Below, one piece after another: positions 23,749 to 32,671 of a stretch of DNA of 46,546 nucleotides. Within the stretch, counting starts at the first letter, position 1. Each line of letters opens with the position of its first letter. This DNA comes from Streptomyces turgidiscabies Car8 (lineage in GTDB: Bacteria > Actinomycetota > Actinomycetes > Streptomycetales > Streptomycetaceae). The stretch spans positions 1 through 46,546 of the forward strand of contig NZ_AEJB01000266.1 of NCBI RefSeq assembly GCF_000331005.1. Reading direction: 5' to 3'. Below the pieces are notes generated by a model. The model saw nothing but the letters and a program-made list of their open reading frames with translations, was not told the DNA's origin and searched no databases. Both the position numbers and the translations under genes were made by a program.

Positions 23749-23964
23749 TCAGGCGAGCCTCTCCGCCGAGTTTCTGGCCTTCTTCGGCGTACGGGTCGCC
23801 ATGTAGAAGGCCACGCCCCACCCGATGATCGATCCGCCGAGGAACACGTTGATGACGAGGATCAGCCACCGGTCCTTCGCGCCCCGAGCGAACGCCATGT
23901 ACGACGGCAGCAGGTAGAGCACGGCAAGGGCCACTATGACCACCAGGGTCAGCAAGCTGTTCAC
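23749..23964 (-). CDS. Superinfection immunity-like small membrane protein
   Basis: 71-aa protein with two membrane helices. GTG 23964 is chosen because GGAG lies 6 bp upstream; a longer frame (from 24153) is not coding. Helix 1: LLTLVVIVALAVLYLLPSYM. A conserved turn AFARGAKDRW separates it from helix 2 (LILVINVFLGGSIIGWGVAF). This layout matches the Imm_superinfect family (PF14373), named after phage T4 Imm but widespread in bacteria as proteins of unknown role. It lies among decayed genes, so a phage- or element-derived origin is possible. Confidence 0.7.
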   Translation of the reverse strand: MNSLLTLVVIVALAVLYLLPSYMAFARGAKDRWLILVINVFLGGSIIGWGVAFYMATRTPKKARNSAERLA

Positions 23965-24070
23965 GGTGCGCTCCACAGATTGATCTTCGGATTGGCGTCG
24001 TACTCTGTCCCGGGGTGGGGGACCCCAGCCCGATTTCGCCTCTGCCGCTTGGCGTTGGACTCCCCACTGA

Positions 24071-24317
24071 AGACGATCGTCCAGGTCCGTCGGTTGCGTC
24101 CCGGGGAACGTTTTCCAGTTGCTGCTTTGCCTTGGCGGCCAGATCGTTGACAACGCCGCCGACGGCCTACGTCACCTCGCTGCGGAAGGTGACCTGAGTG
24201 AACCAGTTGCTCCCCGTCTCCTTCGGATGACTTGACCGGGACGGGTTCGACCTCGAAGTCGTCGGCGTCGTTCTCCAGGTGGGTGGCGTAGTCCTGGGCG
24301 CGTGTTGCGGAGTTCTC
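24071..24317 (-). pseudogene. Decayed coding fragment of unknown family
   Basis: Two minus-strand frames give protein-like sequence with strong Streptomyces codon bias: NSATRAQDYATHLENDADDF and VEPVPVKSSEGDGEQL (24317 to about 24205), then, after a frameshift, FTQVTFRSEVT, a TAG stop, and AVGGVVNDLAAKAKQQLENV to about 24071. The hydrophilic helical C-terminus and acidic middle do not identify a family. Together they look like one gene ruined by a frameshift and a nonsense codon, directly next to the reductase stop. Confidence 0.45.
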
Positions 24318-24923
24318 CTAGTAACTGTCGTAGCTGGGCCTGCCGTTCGGCCGGTAGACGCCGACGACTGTGCCGCCCTTCGTCGTCGAGACGCTGACCG
24401 GCTCCAGCGCGGTGGGGATCGCTCCGTCGGCGAACAGCCGTTTGCCGGTGCCGATGATCACCGGATGGATGGTCAGCCGGTACTCGTCGACGAGGTCGTG
24501 CCGCATGAGGGTCTGGGCGAGGTCGCCGCTGCCGACGACGTTGATGTTGCCGCCGCCGGACGCTTTGACGGTGCGCACGGCATCGGCGATGTCGCCCTCC
24601 AGCAGCGTGGAGTTCTGCCATTCGACGGACGTCAGGGTTCGGGACGCCACGTACTTGTGCATGCTGTTCATCCGCTGGGTGAACGGGTTGTCGGGGTCAG
24701 CGGTCGGCCAGTACGACGCGAAGATCTCGTACGTCTTGCGGCCGAGCAGCATCGCGTCGGAAGGCTCGTACCAACCGGAGATGGCCGCGCCCACCTCGTC
24801 GTCGGACACCGGTTTCTGCCAGCCGCCGTACTCGAAGCCGCTCTCCGCGTCCTCGTCCGGACCACCCGGTGCCTGCATGACGCCGTCCAGCGTCAGAAAC
24901 GTGCAAATGATGATCTTGCGCAT
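24318..24923 (-). CDS. Dihydrofolate reductase/RibD C-terminal domain protein
   Basis: 201-aa reductase of the RibD_C/DHFR-like family (YwjB/YyaP type). ATG 24923 (MRKIIICTFLTLDGVMQAPGG) has AAGGGAG upstream. Family motifs: SLDGV-like TLDGVMQ, DAMLLGRKTYEIFASYW, KYVASRTLTSVEWQNSTLL, and INVVGSGDLAQTLMRHDLVDEYRLTIHPVIIGTGKRLF for the NADPH fold. Usually a stand-alone NADPH-dependent reductase of unknown physiological substrate. Followed immediately by decayed DNA. Confidence 0.94.
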   Translation of the reverse strand: MRKIIICTFLTLDGVMQAPGGPDEDAESGFEYGGWQKPVSDDEVGAAISGWYEPSDAMLLGRKTYEIFASYWPTADPDNPFTQRMNSMHKYVASRTLTSVEWQNSTLLEGDIADAVRTVKASGGGNINVVGSGDLAQTLMRHDLVDEYRLTIHPVIIGTGKRLFADGAIPTALEPVSVSTTKGGTVVGVYRPNGRPSYDSY

Positions 24924-25369
24924 GGTGCGCTCCCTTCGTCGATGGGTAGACGGCACGACCGCCGAAAACTCATCGGGAAAGCTTCCGCGAAAAAGCTTCG
25001 GCGGCCCGGCAGCCTCCCCGACGCCGCCCCATCCGTGTAGGTCGCACCCACCGCAGAGGCGTGGTCGGCATCTCTGCGTACACGGCCCGTCCGCACGCCG
25101 GTGCCCGACCGTCAGCGACGTCTCGACCCCCGTCTCCGCGCACTGGCGTGAAACGTTCGCAGAGCCTGATCCGAAAGCGGGGCAATGCTCCGAACGCCTC
25201 GGCTGCGGCCCCAGGTGCGGGGAGACTCATACGCAACGGACGGTCTCTCGTGCCTCGTCACTCACCGTCTCGAAGCGGCAAGCCAAGAGCACAAATTGAA
25301 ACGTTACAAAACGTGTGTGAGGACTCGGCCGGGACTTCGGCGGCTGCGTTCTCCGAAGGAGGAGGTCTG
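24924..25369. other. Intergenic region with AAACGT direct repeats before the carboxylesterase
   Basis: About 450 bp between divergent genes, with no convincing coding sequence. Near its end an AT-richer patch carries AAACGT twice at 25299-25304 and 25309-25314, spaced one helical turn (10 bp), preceded by TTG. This could be a regulator site or promoter element for the esterase. Confidence 0.4.
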
Positions 25370-27007
25370 ATGGTGGGCTCGGAACTGAACCGCAGGGCGG
25401 TGATCGGCAGTTCGCTGTCCGCGGTCGCCGCGATGAGCATGCCCGTCCCGGCGTATGCGCGACCCGCTGGGAGCACGGTCATGGCGGCAACCTGTTACGG
25501 CAAGGTACGGGGGAGGCGCGAGGACGGCATCGCCAAGTTTCTCGGCGTGCCCTATGCCACGCCGCCGCTCGGCGAACTCCGGTTCAAAGCGCCGAAGCCG
25601 CCCGAGAGGTGGTCCGGCGTACGCGACGCGGTGAGGTTTCCCAACCCCGCGTTCCAGGTAGCGGGTGGGGAGATGGGGCCGGGCGGCAACGGCCGGATGC
25701 CGGCTCCCTCCGAGGACTGCCTGTACCTCAACATCTGGACCCCGGCCGCCGACGGCCGTCGGCGGCCGGTGATGTTCTACAACCACGGCGGCGGCTACAT
25801 GATCGGCTCCGGCTCCGCCACCGGACAGGACGGCAGCCATCTGGCGCGGCTCTACGACGTGGTGGTGGTCGAGTCCAACCACCGGCTGGGCCTGCTGGGT
25901 TACCTGTTCCTGGGTGATCTCGCCGACGGCGACCACGCGGCCAACCAGGGGATGCTGGACATTCTCGCCGCGCTGCGCTGGACCAGCGAGAACATCGAGA
26001 ACTTCGGCGGCGACCCCGACAACATCATGGTCTGGGGCGAGAGCGGCGGCGGCGCCAAGACCGCGGCTGTCCACACCATGCCGGCCGCCGCGCCACTGTT
26101 CCACAAGGCGTCGATCGAAAGCGCCGCGCCACTGCGCTTCCCCACCCGCGACGGTGCCACCGCCCGGGCCAGGCGCACACTGGAGTTACTGGGACTGACC
26201 ACGACGGACATTCCCCGGCTCCATGACATTCCGGTCGCGAGGCTGCTGGAGATCCAGCAGTCCGAAGCCGCGAACGGCGTCCCTCCGTGGGGTGAGCCCG
26301 CCCCGCTCCCCGGCTTCGGGGCCTTCGTCGACGGCACCGTCATCCCGCGGCACCCCTTCGCCGACGGCGCCGCTCCCTTCTCGGCCGACAAGCCGCTGAT
26401 GTGCGGCACCTGCCGCGACGAGACGGTGTTCTTCAGTCTTTTCGGGCCACGCGACATCTTCAGCATCGACGAGGCCGGACTGCGTTCCCGGCTGAGCGGC
26501 ACATATCAGGGCACCGACCTCGACCGGATCATCCGGACCTTCCAGGCGACGAGGCCCGGCGCGACGCCGGCACAGCTCTACTTCGCGATCACCACCTCGC
26601 CCATCTGGCGCGACGCGATCAAGATCGCGGAGGCCAAACAGGCACAGCACGCCGCGCCCGTGTTCATGTACCAGCTCGCCTACCCGAGCCCGACCCTGGT
26701 GCCCGGCACCGATTTCCCCATCGGCTCACCGCACGCCTCGGACATCAACCTCAAATTCGCCAACACCGACAAGAACCCCGACTACATCCTCAACGTGGAT
26801 CAGTCGCCGGAACGGCTGGCGACCGCACGGCACATGAGCGAACTGTGGGCGGGCTTCGCCCACACGGGCCGCCCCACGGCGACGGGCGTGCCGAGGTGGC
26901 CCGCCTACACGCTGACCGACCGTGCCACGATGTGGCTCGACGCCAGGTGCCGCATCGTGTCCGATCCGGACAGGAACGAAAGACTGTTCTGGGAGAACCG
27001 GAACTGA
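25370..27007 (+). CDS. Secreted type-B carboxylesterase
   Basis: 545-aa esterase. ATG 25370 follows a strong AAGGAGGAGG. A twin-arginine signal covers about residues 1-33 (LNRRAVIGSSLSAVAAMSMPVPAYARP). The type-B fold is evident from GIAKFLGVPYATPPLGELRF, PSEDCLYLNIWTP and the oxyanion loop YNHGGGYMIGSG. The nucleophile elbow is WGESGGGAK with Ser225, where most members have GESAG. Acid and His lie in the usual C-terminal segments (CGTCRDETVFF; ASDINLKF region). Typical of para-nitrobenzyl/feruloyl-type esterases acting on plant esters. Monocistronic and followed by a strong terminator. Confidence 0.94.
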   Translation: MVGSELNRRAVIGSSLSAVAAMSMPVPAYARPAGSTVMAATCYGKVRGRREDGIAKFLGVPYATPPLGELRFKAPKPPERWSGVRDAVRFPNPAFQVAGGEMGPGGNGRMPAPSEDCLYLNIWTPAADGRRRPVMFYNHGGGYMIGSGSATGQDGSHLARLYDVVVVESNHRLGLLGYLFLGDLADGDHAANQGMLDILAALRWTSENIENFGGDPDNIMVWGESGGGAKTAAVHTMPAAAPLFHKASIESAAPLRFPTRDGATARARRTLELLGLTTTDIPRLHDIPVARLLEIQQSEAANGVPPWGEPAPLPGFGAFVDGTVIPRHPFADGAAPFSADKPLMCGTCRDETVFFSLFGPRDIFSIDEAGLRSRLSGTYQGTDLDRIIRTFQATRPGATPAQLYFAITTSPIWRDAIKIAEAKQAQHAAPVFMYQLAYPSPTLVPGTDFPIGSPHASDINLKFANTDKNPDYILNVDQSPERLATARHMSELWAGFAHTGRPTATGVPRWPAYTLTDRATMWLDARCRIVSDPDRNERLFWENRN

Positions 27008-27067
27008 GCCTGACGGTCAACCGGCTTCGGCGTATGACGATCCGTCAGGTCGGGGAAGGGTTCACGT

Positions 27068-27199
27068 CGCCGCGCGGGGCGCCTCAACCAGCTGTACATC
27101 ACCGATGCCGGCCTCGACGCGCCCCACGACGCGAAACTCCAGCGCGCGACCATCAGCCTCGGCCGCCTGCTCACGCACCCGCGTCCCGAGCACCGCTGA
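27068..27199 (+). pseudogene. Short C-terminal gene fragment
   Basis: A plus-strand frame reads LNQLYITDAGLDAPHDAKL then QRATISLGRLLTHPRPEHR before TGA 27197-27199, with clear codon bias but no upstream start or body. It looks like the tail of a lost gene. Family not recognised. Confidence 0.35.
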
Positions 27200-27225
27200 A
27201 CTGCGGCCACCTGAACGCCGGCCGG

Positions 27226-27256
27226 CTCGACACTGACCCTTGGTGTCAGTGTCGAG
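27226..27256. terminator. Perfect 12-bp bidirectional terminator
   Basis: CTCGACACTGAC (27226-27237) and GTCAGTGTCGAG (27245-27256) form a perfect stem around CCTTGGT. It lies between the plus-strand esterase and the minus-strand dioxygenase. Confidence 0.8.
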
Positions 27257-27565
27257 CACGTAGGTGCCGCGGCCTTCGCCTCCTGGGACGCCACCGCGAC
27301 TGGACCGTTACGGCCGGGGTGAACCAGGTGGTGGTGTACCAGGTGCAGCTCGCCGGCACCGCGCACGACGTTCCTGCCGCAGCCGTCCTCGACCTGTCCG
27401 GGGAGGGACTGATGCGGCCCCTCCCTGGACGGATTCCACAGGACCCGCGGAGCAACTCATGGAGAAGACCGCGGCACCCTCGAAGCCGGCCGACGTCCGG
27501 TGGTCACTGTGTCGCCTTGGCGGACACTTCCCCATGTGACGGGTTGTGCGGCGGTGCCGACGGCG
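27257..27565. other. Degenerate region, possible SnoaL-like remnant
   Basis: Plus-strand frames contain scattered protein-like pieces (FASWDA, DWTVTAGVNQVVVYQVQLAG, VPAAAVLDLSGEGLM) in shifting frames. The order loosely recalls a SnoaL/NTF2-like fold protein. No intact gene. Evidence is weak. Confidence 0.3.
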
Positions 27566-28348
27566 TCAGCCGGTCTCCACTCCGACGGTCAGTGTCGCCG
27601 CGTATCCCGCCGAGGTGGAACTCCCCAGCGCGGTGAGGGTGAGGAGGCCGGAGGCGGCACCTCCTCCGTCGTAGATGGAGTCCTGGGTGAGGGTGGTACG
27701 GGGGACGGTGTTGACCGCGTAGGTCGAGAGCGCGGCCACGCGGCGGGTGATCGTTTCCTGGAAGTACAGCTGGCCGGTGTGGAGTTCCCGGCCGCCGGTG
27801 AACGAGCCGTTCGGGGTGAGGGTGACGTTCGTGTGCACCTTGAGGTGGATGTGGACGCAGCGGCCCCGGTACCAGCCGGGGTACACGGTGGTGATGTTCG
27901 CGACGCCACTGGCGTCCGTCAGAACACCACCTCGCAGGAACGTGCCGTTGTCGGGTTCGTTGTGGCCGTTCTCGCCGACGAAGCCGGAGTACTCGCCGAG
28001 CGCGTCGCAGTGCCACAGCTCGACCAGGGCGTTCTTGAGGGGCGCACAGGTGTCGTCGTCGACGACTGTGAGGGTGAGCTTGAGGGGGATGCCGGTCTTG
28101 TTCTCGTGGATGTCGGCGCGGACGTACTGGCCGTCGAGGTAGTAGGGCCCTTCCGTCATCTCCCTCGTAAGGGTGCAGACGGCTGTGGCGGCGACGGGGG
28201 CGGCGTCACCGGCCTGGGCGGGTGTGGGGGAGGTGGGGGTTCCGGGGGTGGCTGCGGTCACGGCCAGAGCGGCGGCGGTGGCACCCGTGGCGATGAGCAC
28301 GGTGCGGCGACCGATCTGAGTGGGCAACGTTTCCCGTTTCTCTGTCAT
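27566..28348 (-). CDS. Exported intradiol ring-cleavage dioxygenase-like protein
   Basis: 260-aa protein starting at ATG 28348 (MTEKRETLPTQIGRRTVLI). A twin-arginine signal (IGRRTVLIATGATAAALAV) covers about residues 1-40, unusual for a catechol dioxygenase, whose classical members are cytoplasmic. Non-haem Fe(III) ligands are all present: Tyr in TEGPYYLDG, Tyr in VYPGWYRGRCVHIH and the two His of HIH. ELWHCDALGEYSGF is the conserved core. Exported members have been described in Streptomyces and fungi acting on lignin-derived catechols, so extracellular aromatic cleavage is plausible. Divergent from the cupin dioxygenase at 28584. Confidence 0.9.
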   Translation of the reverse strand: MTEKRETLPTQIGRRTVLIATGATAAALAVTAATPGTPTSPTPAQAGDAAPVAATAVCTLTREMTEGPYYLDGQYVRADIHENKTGIPLKLTLTVVDDDTCAPLKNALVELWHCDALGEYSGFVGENGHNEPDNGTFLRGGVLTDASGVANITTVYPGWYRGRCVHIHLKVHTNVTLTPNGSFTGGRELHTGQLYFQETITRRVAALSTYAVNTVPRTTLTQDSIYDGGGAASGLLTLTALGSSTSAGYAATLTVGVETG

Positions 28349-28583
28349 GGACACGGGAAGATAGTGGAGAAGTGGGGAAGCGTGTGCAGGTTCAGGGACG
28401 CGACAAAGTTTCAAGTCGGTTATTGGACAAGGGAGTTGCTGTCCTCTGCGGCTGCCGGCGGGACCATGTGGCTGCGAAGCGGGCATGTCCCGAACAGGCA
28501 ATCCGCGATGTCTCCCAGAGGGAAGACCCGCCACCCGCGTTCGGGTTCACTGTCGGTCGCCCCTGAGGAAATGGAGCCGAGAC

Positions 28584-29117
28584 ATGCCCGAGGAAGCCAG
28601 TTCCGAATTCTGGAAGGGCCTCAAGCCCATCCAGGACTCCCTCAAGCCTGACGCGCAGCCGGAGGTCTACCTGTCCCAGGTGGCCACCGACGACGACCGG
28701 TACTACGCACCACTGAGCGAGACCGTCGGCTCGCGGCCACTGTGGATCAACGTCAAGGACAACTCCTGGGCCGACATCCTGCGCGCCAAGGAGGCCGGAC
28801 TCGTCAACCGGCACTACCACCCGCACGAGGTGTTCGCCTACACGATCTCCGGAAAGTGGGGGTATCTGGAACGGCCCTGGACCGCGGAGGCCGGAGACTT
28901 CGTCTACGAGTCGCCGGGCGAGGGACACACGCTGGTGGCCTACGAGAGCGACGAGCCGATGAAGGCGTTCTTCATCGTCAAGGGGCCGCTGATCTGGCTG
29001 GACGAGAACGGTGAGACCGTCGGCTACTTCGACGTCCACGACTACATCGAGCTGTGCCGAACGCACTACGAGAAGGTCGGCATCGGCGCCGACTACATCA
29101 ACTCGCTCTTCCGGTGA
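28584..29117 (+). CDS. 2,4'-dihydroxyacetophenone dioxygenase-like cupin protein
   Basis: 177-aa cupin. ATG 28584 follows GGAG with 7-bp spacing. The metal-binding cupin core is VNRHYHPHEVFAYTISGKWG with two His and a Glu, and the fourth ligand His lies in SPGEGHTLVAY. The sequence matches the ChrR-like cupin family that includes 2,4'-dihydroxyacetophenone dioxygenase, an Fe enzyme cleaving an aryl-keto C-C bond. Substrate here is not proven. It leads a plus-strand set with two dehydrogenases and an AraC regulator. Confidence 0.82.
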   Translation: MPEEASSEFWKGLKPIQDSLKPDAQPEVYLSQVATDDDRYYAPLSETVGSRPLWINVKDNSWADILRAKEAGLVNRHYHPHEVFAYTISGKWGYLERPWTAEAGDFVYESPGEGHTLVAYESDEPMKAFFIVKGPLIWLDENGETVGYFDVHDYIELCRTHYEKVGIGADYINSLFR

Positions 29118-29409
29118 CCCCGGTGACCCCGGTGCATTCGGTGCTTCCGCGTGCCGGCGTTCCGACGCCCCGTATCAGTAGCTTCCCCCTGTGCACGGCC
29201 ACGTCCCCTGCCGAGACGGCGCCTGGCGGGGTGCGGTTCATCTCCTCCGGCGGCGTGACCGCCGTCGAGTCGTGGGCCGGTCTCGGCTCGCTGAACTCCG
29301 TACCGGGAGAGCCTGATCGCCGGGTTGCACATGCTGAGGCCCTGCTTTCGAGCGCGGTCGTGGCGGAGGCGGTCGGACCAGAGCCCGCGGTCCGGCCCGG
29401 GACGGTCGC

Positions 29410-30522
29410 GTGAAAGCCGCCGTCTGGTACGGAGCCAGGGACGTCCGCATCGCCGACGTGGACGTCCCCGAAGCCCGGATGGGCGAGGTGCTCATCGAGG
29501 TTGCCTACTGCGGTATCTGCGGCAGTGACCTGCACGAGTACGCCGACGGGCCGCACGCCATCCCGGTCGCCGAGCCCCATCCGGCTTCCGGCGCCACGGC
29601 TCCACTCGTCCTCGGCCATGAGTTCTGCGGGACGGTGGCGGCCCTCGGGCCGTCTGTGGCCGGCCTCGCCGTCGGCGACCGAGTGGCGATCGAGCCGAAC
29701 TACCGATGCGGGGCATGCCCGCGCTGCCGGGCCGGTGAGTACAACATCTGCCGTCACTTCGGGTTCGCCGGACTGATGGGGAACGGAGGCATGGCCGAGT
29801 ACGCCGCCATCCCCGCCTACATGGCCCACCGCCTCCCCGAGACCGTGTCCCTGGAGCAGGCCGCGCTCTTCGAACCGGCCTCGGTCGCCCTGCACGCGCT
29901 GCGTCGCGCCGGGACCACACCCGAGACGGTGGCCGTCGTCGGCCTGGGACCGGTCGGCCTGTTCACCGTCCTGCTCGCCGCGGAACGCAAGGTGCGGCGG
30001 ATCGTCGCCGTCGACATGTCCCCTGCCCGTCTGGAACTCGCGGCCGGTCTTGGCGCCACGGATCTGATCGACGCCGGCGGGCGAGAGGACGTCGGGAAAC
30101 GGATCCATGAGCTGACCGGCGGGGAGGGCGTCGACGCCGCGTTCGAGGTGGTCGGATCCGGGACCGCCCTGCGAACCTGCCTGGCCGCGACGCGGCGCGG
30201 CGGCCGGGTCGTCCTCGTCGGCCTGGCACAGGAGGTGACCCTGGACGCCTTCGCGCTGGTCAACAACGAGCAGTCGATCGTCGCCAGTGTCGGCTACCGC
30301 GACACCTACCCGGAACTCATCCGCCTCGTCGCGGAGCAGGGCCTGGACCTGACACCGGTCGTCACCTCGACCATCGACCTCGACGACCTCGTCTCCCACG
30401 GATTCGAGGCGCTGTCGGACGGCCCGGGCAATCAGGTCAAGGTCCTGGTCGCTCCGGCGCCACACCGCACCCGGGCGCCGGTGCCCTGTCCACCCGCCGA
30501 CCGAACGGAATCGCGAAGATGA
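29410..30522 (+). CDS. Zinc-dependent (R,R)-butanediol dehydrogenase-like alcohol dehydrogenase
   Basis: 370-aa medium-chain dehydrogenase starting at GTG 29410. Catalytic zinc ligands: Cys in [12 protein letters not shown], His-Glu in VLGHEFCG, and Glu in [10 protein letters not shown]. Four structural Cys lie in [22 protein letters not shown]. The NAD-binding loop is [10 protein letters not shown] at about residue 178. The C-terminal 20 residues are Pro/Arg-rich and extend beyond the usual family end. Homologues oxidise vicinal diols or acyloins. The stop overlaps the next ATG (ATGA), so it is coupled to the SDR. Confidence 0.95.
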   Translation: MKAAVWYGARDVRIADVDVPEARMGEVLIEVAYCGICGSDLHEYADGPHAIPVAEPHPASGATAPLVLGHEFCGTVAALGPSVAGLAVGDRVAIEPNYRCGACPRCRAGEYNICRHFGFAGLMGNGGMAEYAAIPAYMAHRLPETVSLEQAALFEPASVALHALRRAGTTPETVAVVGLGPVGLFTVLLAAERKVRRIVAVDMSPARLELAAGLGATDLIDAGGREDVGKRIHELTGGEGVDAAFEVVGSGTALRTCLAATRRGGRVVLVGLAQEVTLDAFALVNNEQSIVASVGYRDTYPELIRLVAEQGLDLTPVVTSTIDLDDLVSHGFEALSDGPGNQVKVLVAPAPHRTRAPVPCPPADRTESRR

Positions 30523-31271
30523 CCAGCGGATTCGCGGAGCCCACCGGACTCGCCCCCGACGCGTTCGCCGGCCAGAGCGTCCTGGTGACCGGGGGAACCT
30601 CCGGCATCGGCGCGGCCACCGCCGATCTGCTCGCGAACCTGGGAGCCGAGGTCTACGCCCTGGGCCTGCCCCCGGCCGACAGCGACGAACTGCCCCGTCA
30701 CGAGCGGGTCGACATCGTGGAGCAGGACGTCACGGACCGGGGTGCCCTCATCGGCCGTATCGAGGCGTACGACCGTATCGACCACCTCGTCGCGTGCGCC
30801 GGCATCAGCCGGGACCGCGACGAATACGACCTCGGACGATGGGACCAGGTGCTGGAGGTCAACCTCACCTCGGCCATGGTCGCCTGCCAGGCGGCACGCC
30901 CGCTTCTCGCACGCCGGGGCGGCAGCATCGTCACCGTCTCGTCGATGTTCGGTTTCTTCGGCAGCCGGGACCGGCCGGCCTACAGCGCCAGCAAGGGTGG
31001 TATCTCCCAGCTGACCCGGTCACTGGCGGCCGAGTACGCCGCCGAGGGTATCCGCGTGAACGCGGTGGCGCCGGGCTTCGTCACCACGCCGCTGGCCCGC
31101 GGCGTGCTCGACGACCAGGAGGCCGCCCAAGGGGTGCTCTCGCGCGTCCCGCTCGGACGGTTCGGCCGACCCCGGGAGATCGCGACGGCGATCGCCTTCC
31201 CGTGCTCGCCGGCCGCCTCCTACGTCAACGGCGCGGTCCTCCCGGTCGACGGCGGCTACCTGACCGTCTGA
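30519..31271 (+). CDS. Short-chain dehydrogenase/reductase
   Basis: 250-aa classical SDR, translationally coupled to the preceding dehydrogenase. NAD(P) motif TGGTSGIG at about residues 25-32, NLTSA with the conserved Asn, Ser in [10 protein letters not shown], catalytic YSASK, and the C-terminal [20 protein letters not shown]. Similar SDRs act on acetoin, diols or 3-oxoacyl substrates. Working with the diol dehydrogenase and cupin dioxygenase, it probably handles a small hydroxy-ketone or aryl-ketone (inference). Confidence 0.95.
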   Translation: MTSGFAEPTGLAPDAFAGQSVLVTGGTSGIGAATADLLANLGAEVYALGLPPADSDELPRHERVDIVEQDVTDRGALIGRIEAYDRIDHLVACAGISRDRDEYDLGRWDQVLEVNLTSAMVACQAARPLLARRGGSIVTVSSMFGFFGSRDRPAYSASKGGISQLTRSLAAEYAAEGIRVNAVAPGFVTTPLARGVLDDQEAAQGVLSRVPLGRFGRPREIATAIAFPCSPAASYVNGAVLPVDGGYLTV

Positions 31272-31517
31272 CACCGCCGGGTGGGTGCGCCGCCGGGCTT
31301 TCGGCCGGACCCGTGACGCTGTCTGCGGCACGGGGTACGCTCGTGGCCCGGCGAGGGGTCAGACACCGTGGGCCACTCCCGCGTCAGAGCCCGCGACACG
31401 GCCGCACGATCGCTCGTCCTCCTGCCGGTGGCTGGACTTGACTCACGTTCGCGGTGGCCGACTCGGGGTCGGCGCGTCACACCGACTACGGCCGCACGGG
31501 TTGGAAAGGACACTCAG

Positions 31518-32477
31518 TTGGGCCGACCTGTCGTCTCGCGCGTGTCCACGCAGTCGGTCGATCCGGAGGACCGGATCGACTTCTGGGAGGAGTACAACCG
31601 GCGGGCCCTGGTGGGCCTGTCCTGCTCCTCCTACTCCCAGCAGGGTCTGCTGGCGACGCAGACGAACGTCGAGCTGGGTGGCCTGCGACTGGCCGACATA
31701 GCCGGCAACGAACACGTCATAGAACGGACTCCGCGAACCTGTCAGGCGCTGCCGAAGGACTCGGTCTTAGTCTCGTTGCTGACGGCCGGCCAGGGGGTGT
31801 TCTTCCACGAGGGCGGCTGCCTCACCCCGCAGACGGGCGACCTGATCCTCTACGACACACGGCGGTCGTACCTGTTCGGATTCCCCTCACCCATGCGCCA
31901 GTTGCTGGTGGACATCCCCCGCGACGTGTTCGCCACGCTGTGCGCCTCCGGCGAGGTGTCGGCGCCCATGCTGTTCGGCCGCGGATCCGCGGCCGAGGGC
32001 GCGCTGGTGTCGGCGCTGGGAGCGGTCCTGGGCGACTGGGCCGAGGGCCACGGGAGCGACGACGGGGCGAGCACCGAGGCCATCGTGCTGGACATCGTCC
32101 GCACGCTGGCCGCGCCGAGACTGGGTGGCGCTTCCGCGACACCCGCCGCGATCTCCCAACTCGCCGTGGCCAAGGACTACATGGACCGGCATCTGACCGA
32201 CCCCGGGCTGAGCGCGGGGCGGGTCGCCGAGGCGATCGGAGTGTCGGCCCGTCACCTCAGTCGCATCTTCCAGGCGACCGGTGTGAGCCCCTCCCGTCAC
32301 ATCCTCGAACAGCGGCTGGCCAAGGCCCACGAGCAGCTCGCCGACGCCGGCTCCCGTCACCTGACGGTCGCGGAAGTCGCCCATCGCTGGGGCTTTGCCA
32401 GCCAGGCCCATTTCACCCGGGTCTTCCGGAGCCGTTTCGGCCGGACGCCTGGTGAGACGCGCCCGCTCCGTGCCTGA
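31518..32477 (+). CDS. AraC-family transcriptional regulator
   Basis: 319-aa regulator. TTG 31518 is preferred because AAAGGA lies 8 bp upstream; a GTG at 31368 would add 50 residues of non-conserved sequence. Residues about 20-190 are the AraC-binding-like/cupin_6 sensor (DFWEEYNRRALVGLSC, LTPQTGDLILYDTRRSYLF, MRQLLVDIPRDVF). The double helix-turn-helix spans about 215-315 (AKDYMDRHLTDPGLSAGRVA, VSARHLSRIFQATGVSP, VAHRWGFASQAHFTRVFRSRFG). It is probably an activator of the upstream dehydrogenase genes on the same strand. Confidence 0.93.
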   Translation: MGRPVVSRVSTQSVDPEDRIDFWEEYNRRALVGLSCSSYSQQGLLATQTNVELGGLRLADIAGNEHVIERTPRTCQALPKDSVLVSLLTAGQGVFFHEGGCLTPQTGDLILYDTRRSYLFGFPSPMRQLLVDIPRDVFATLCASGEVSAPMLFGRGSAAEGALVSALGAVLGDWAEGHGSDDGASTEAIVLDIVRTLAAPRLGGASATPAAISQLAVAKDYMDRHLTDPGLSAGRVAEAIGVSARHLSRIFQATGVSPSRHILEQRLAKAHEQLADAGSRHLTVAEVAHRWGFASQAHFTRVFRSRFGRTPGETRPLRA

Positions 32478-32488
32478 AGGCTGTGCCT

Positions 32489-32507
32489 ACGGCGCGTTCG
32501 GCGCCGT
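32489..32507. terminator. Hairpin between AraC and oligopeptide-type ABC genes
   Basis: ACGGCGC (32489-32495) and GCGCCGT (32501-32507) form a perfect 7-bp stem with loop GTTCG, 11 bp past the regulator stop and in the convergent gap. Confidence 0.5.
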
Positions 32508-32671
32508 TCAGCATGCCTTCGGCCTCGGAGCCGGTGCCGTGCGCGCGCCCGGGCTCCCGAGTGGGACTGCGGGAGTGGGTCGAATCGCCCGCCCGGCCGG
32601 CTCGGTCGTCACCCCTGCCTGCTGGGACGGCCAAGCGGTGGACGGCGGTACGACGGTGATCGTGCCGTCGG

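Noticed and set aside
23453..23806. Plus-strand frame of 117 codons after the NRPS remnant
   Set aside because: No start signal, mixed composition, and overlap with the better supported membrane protein on the other strand.
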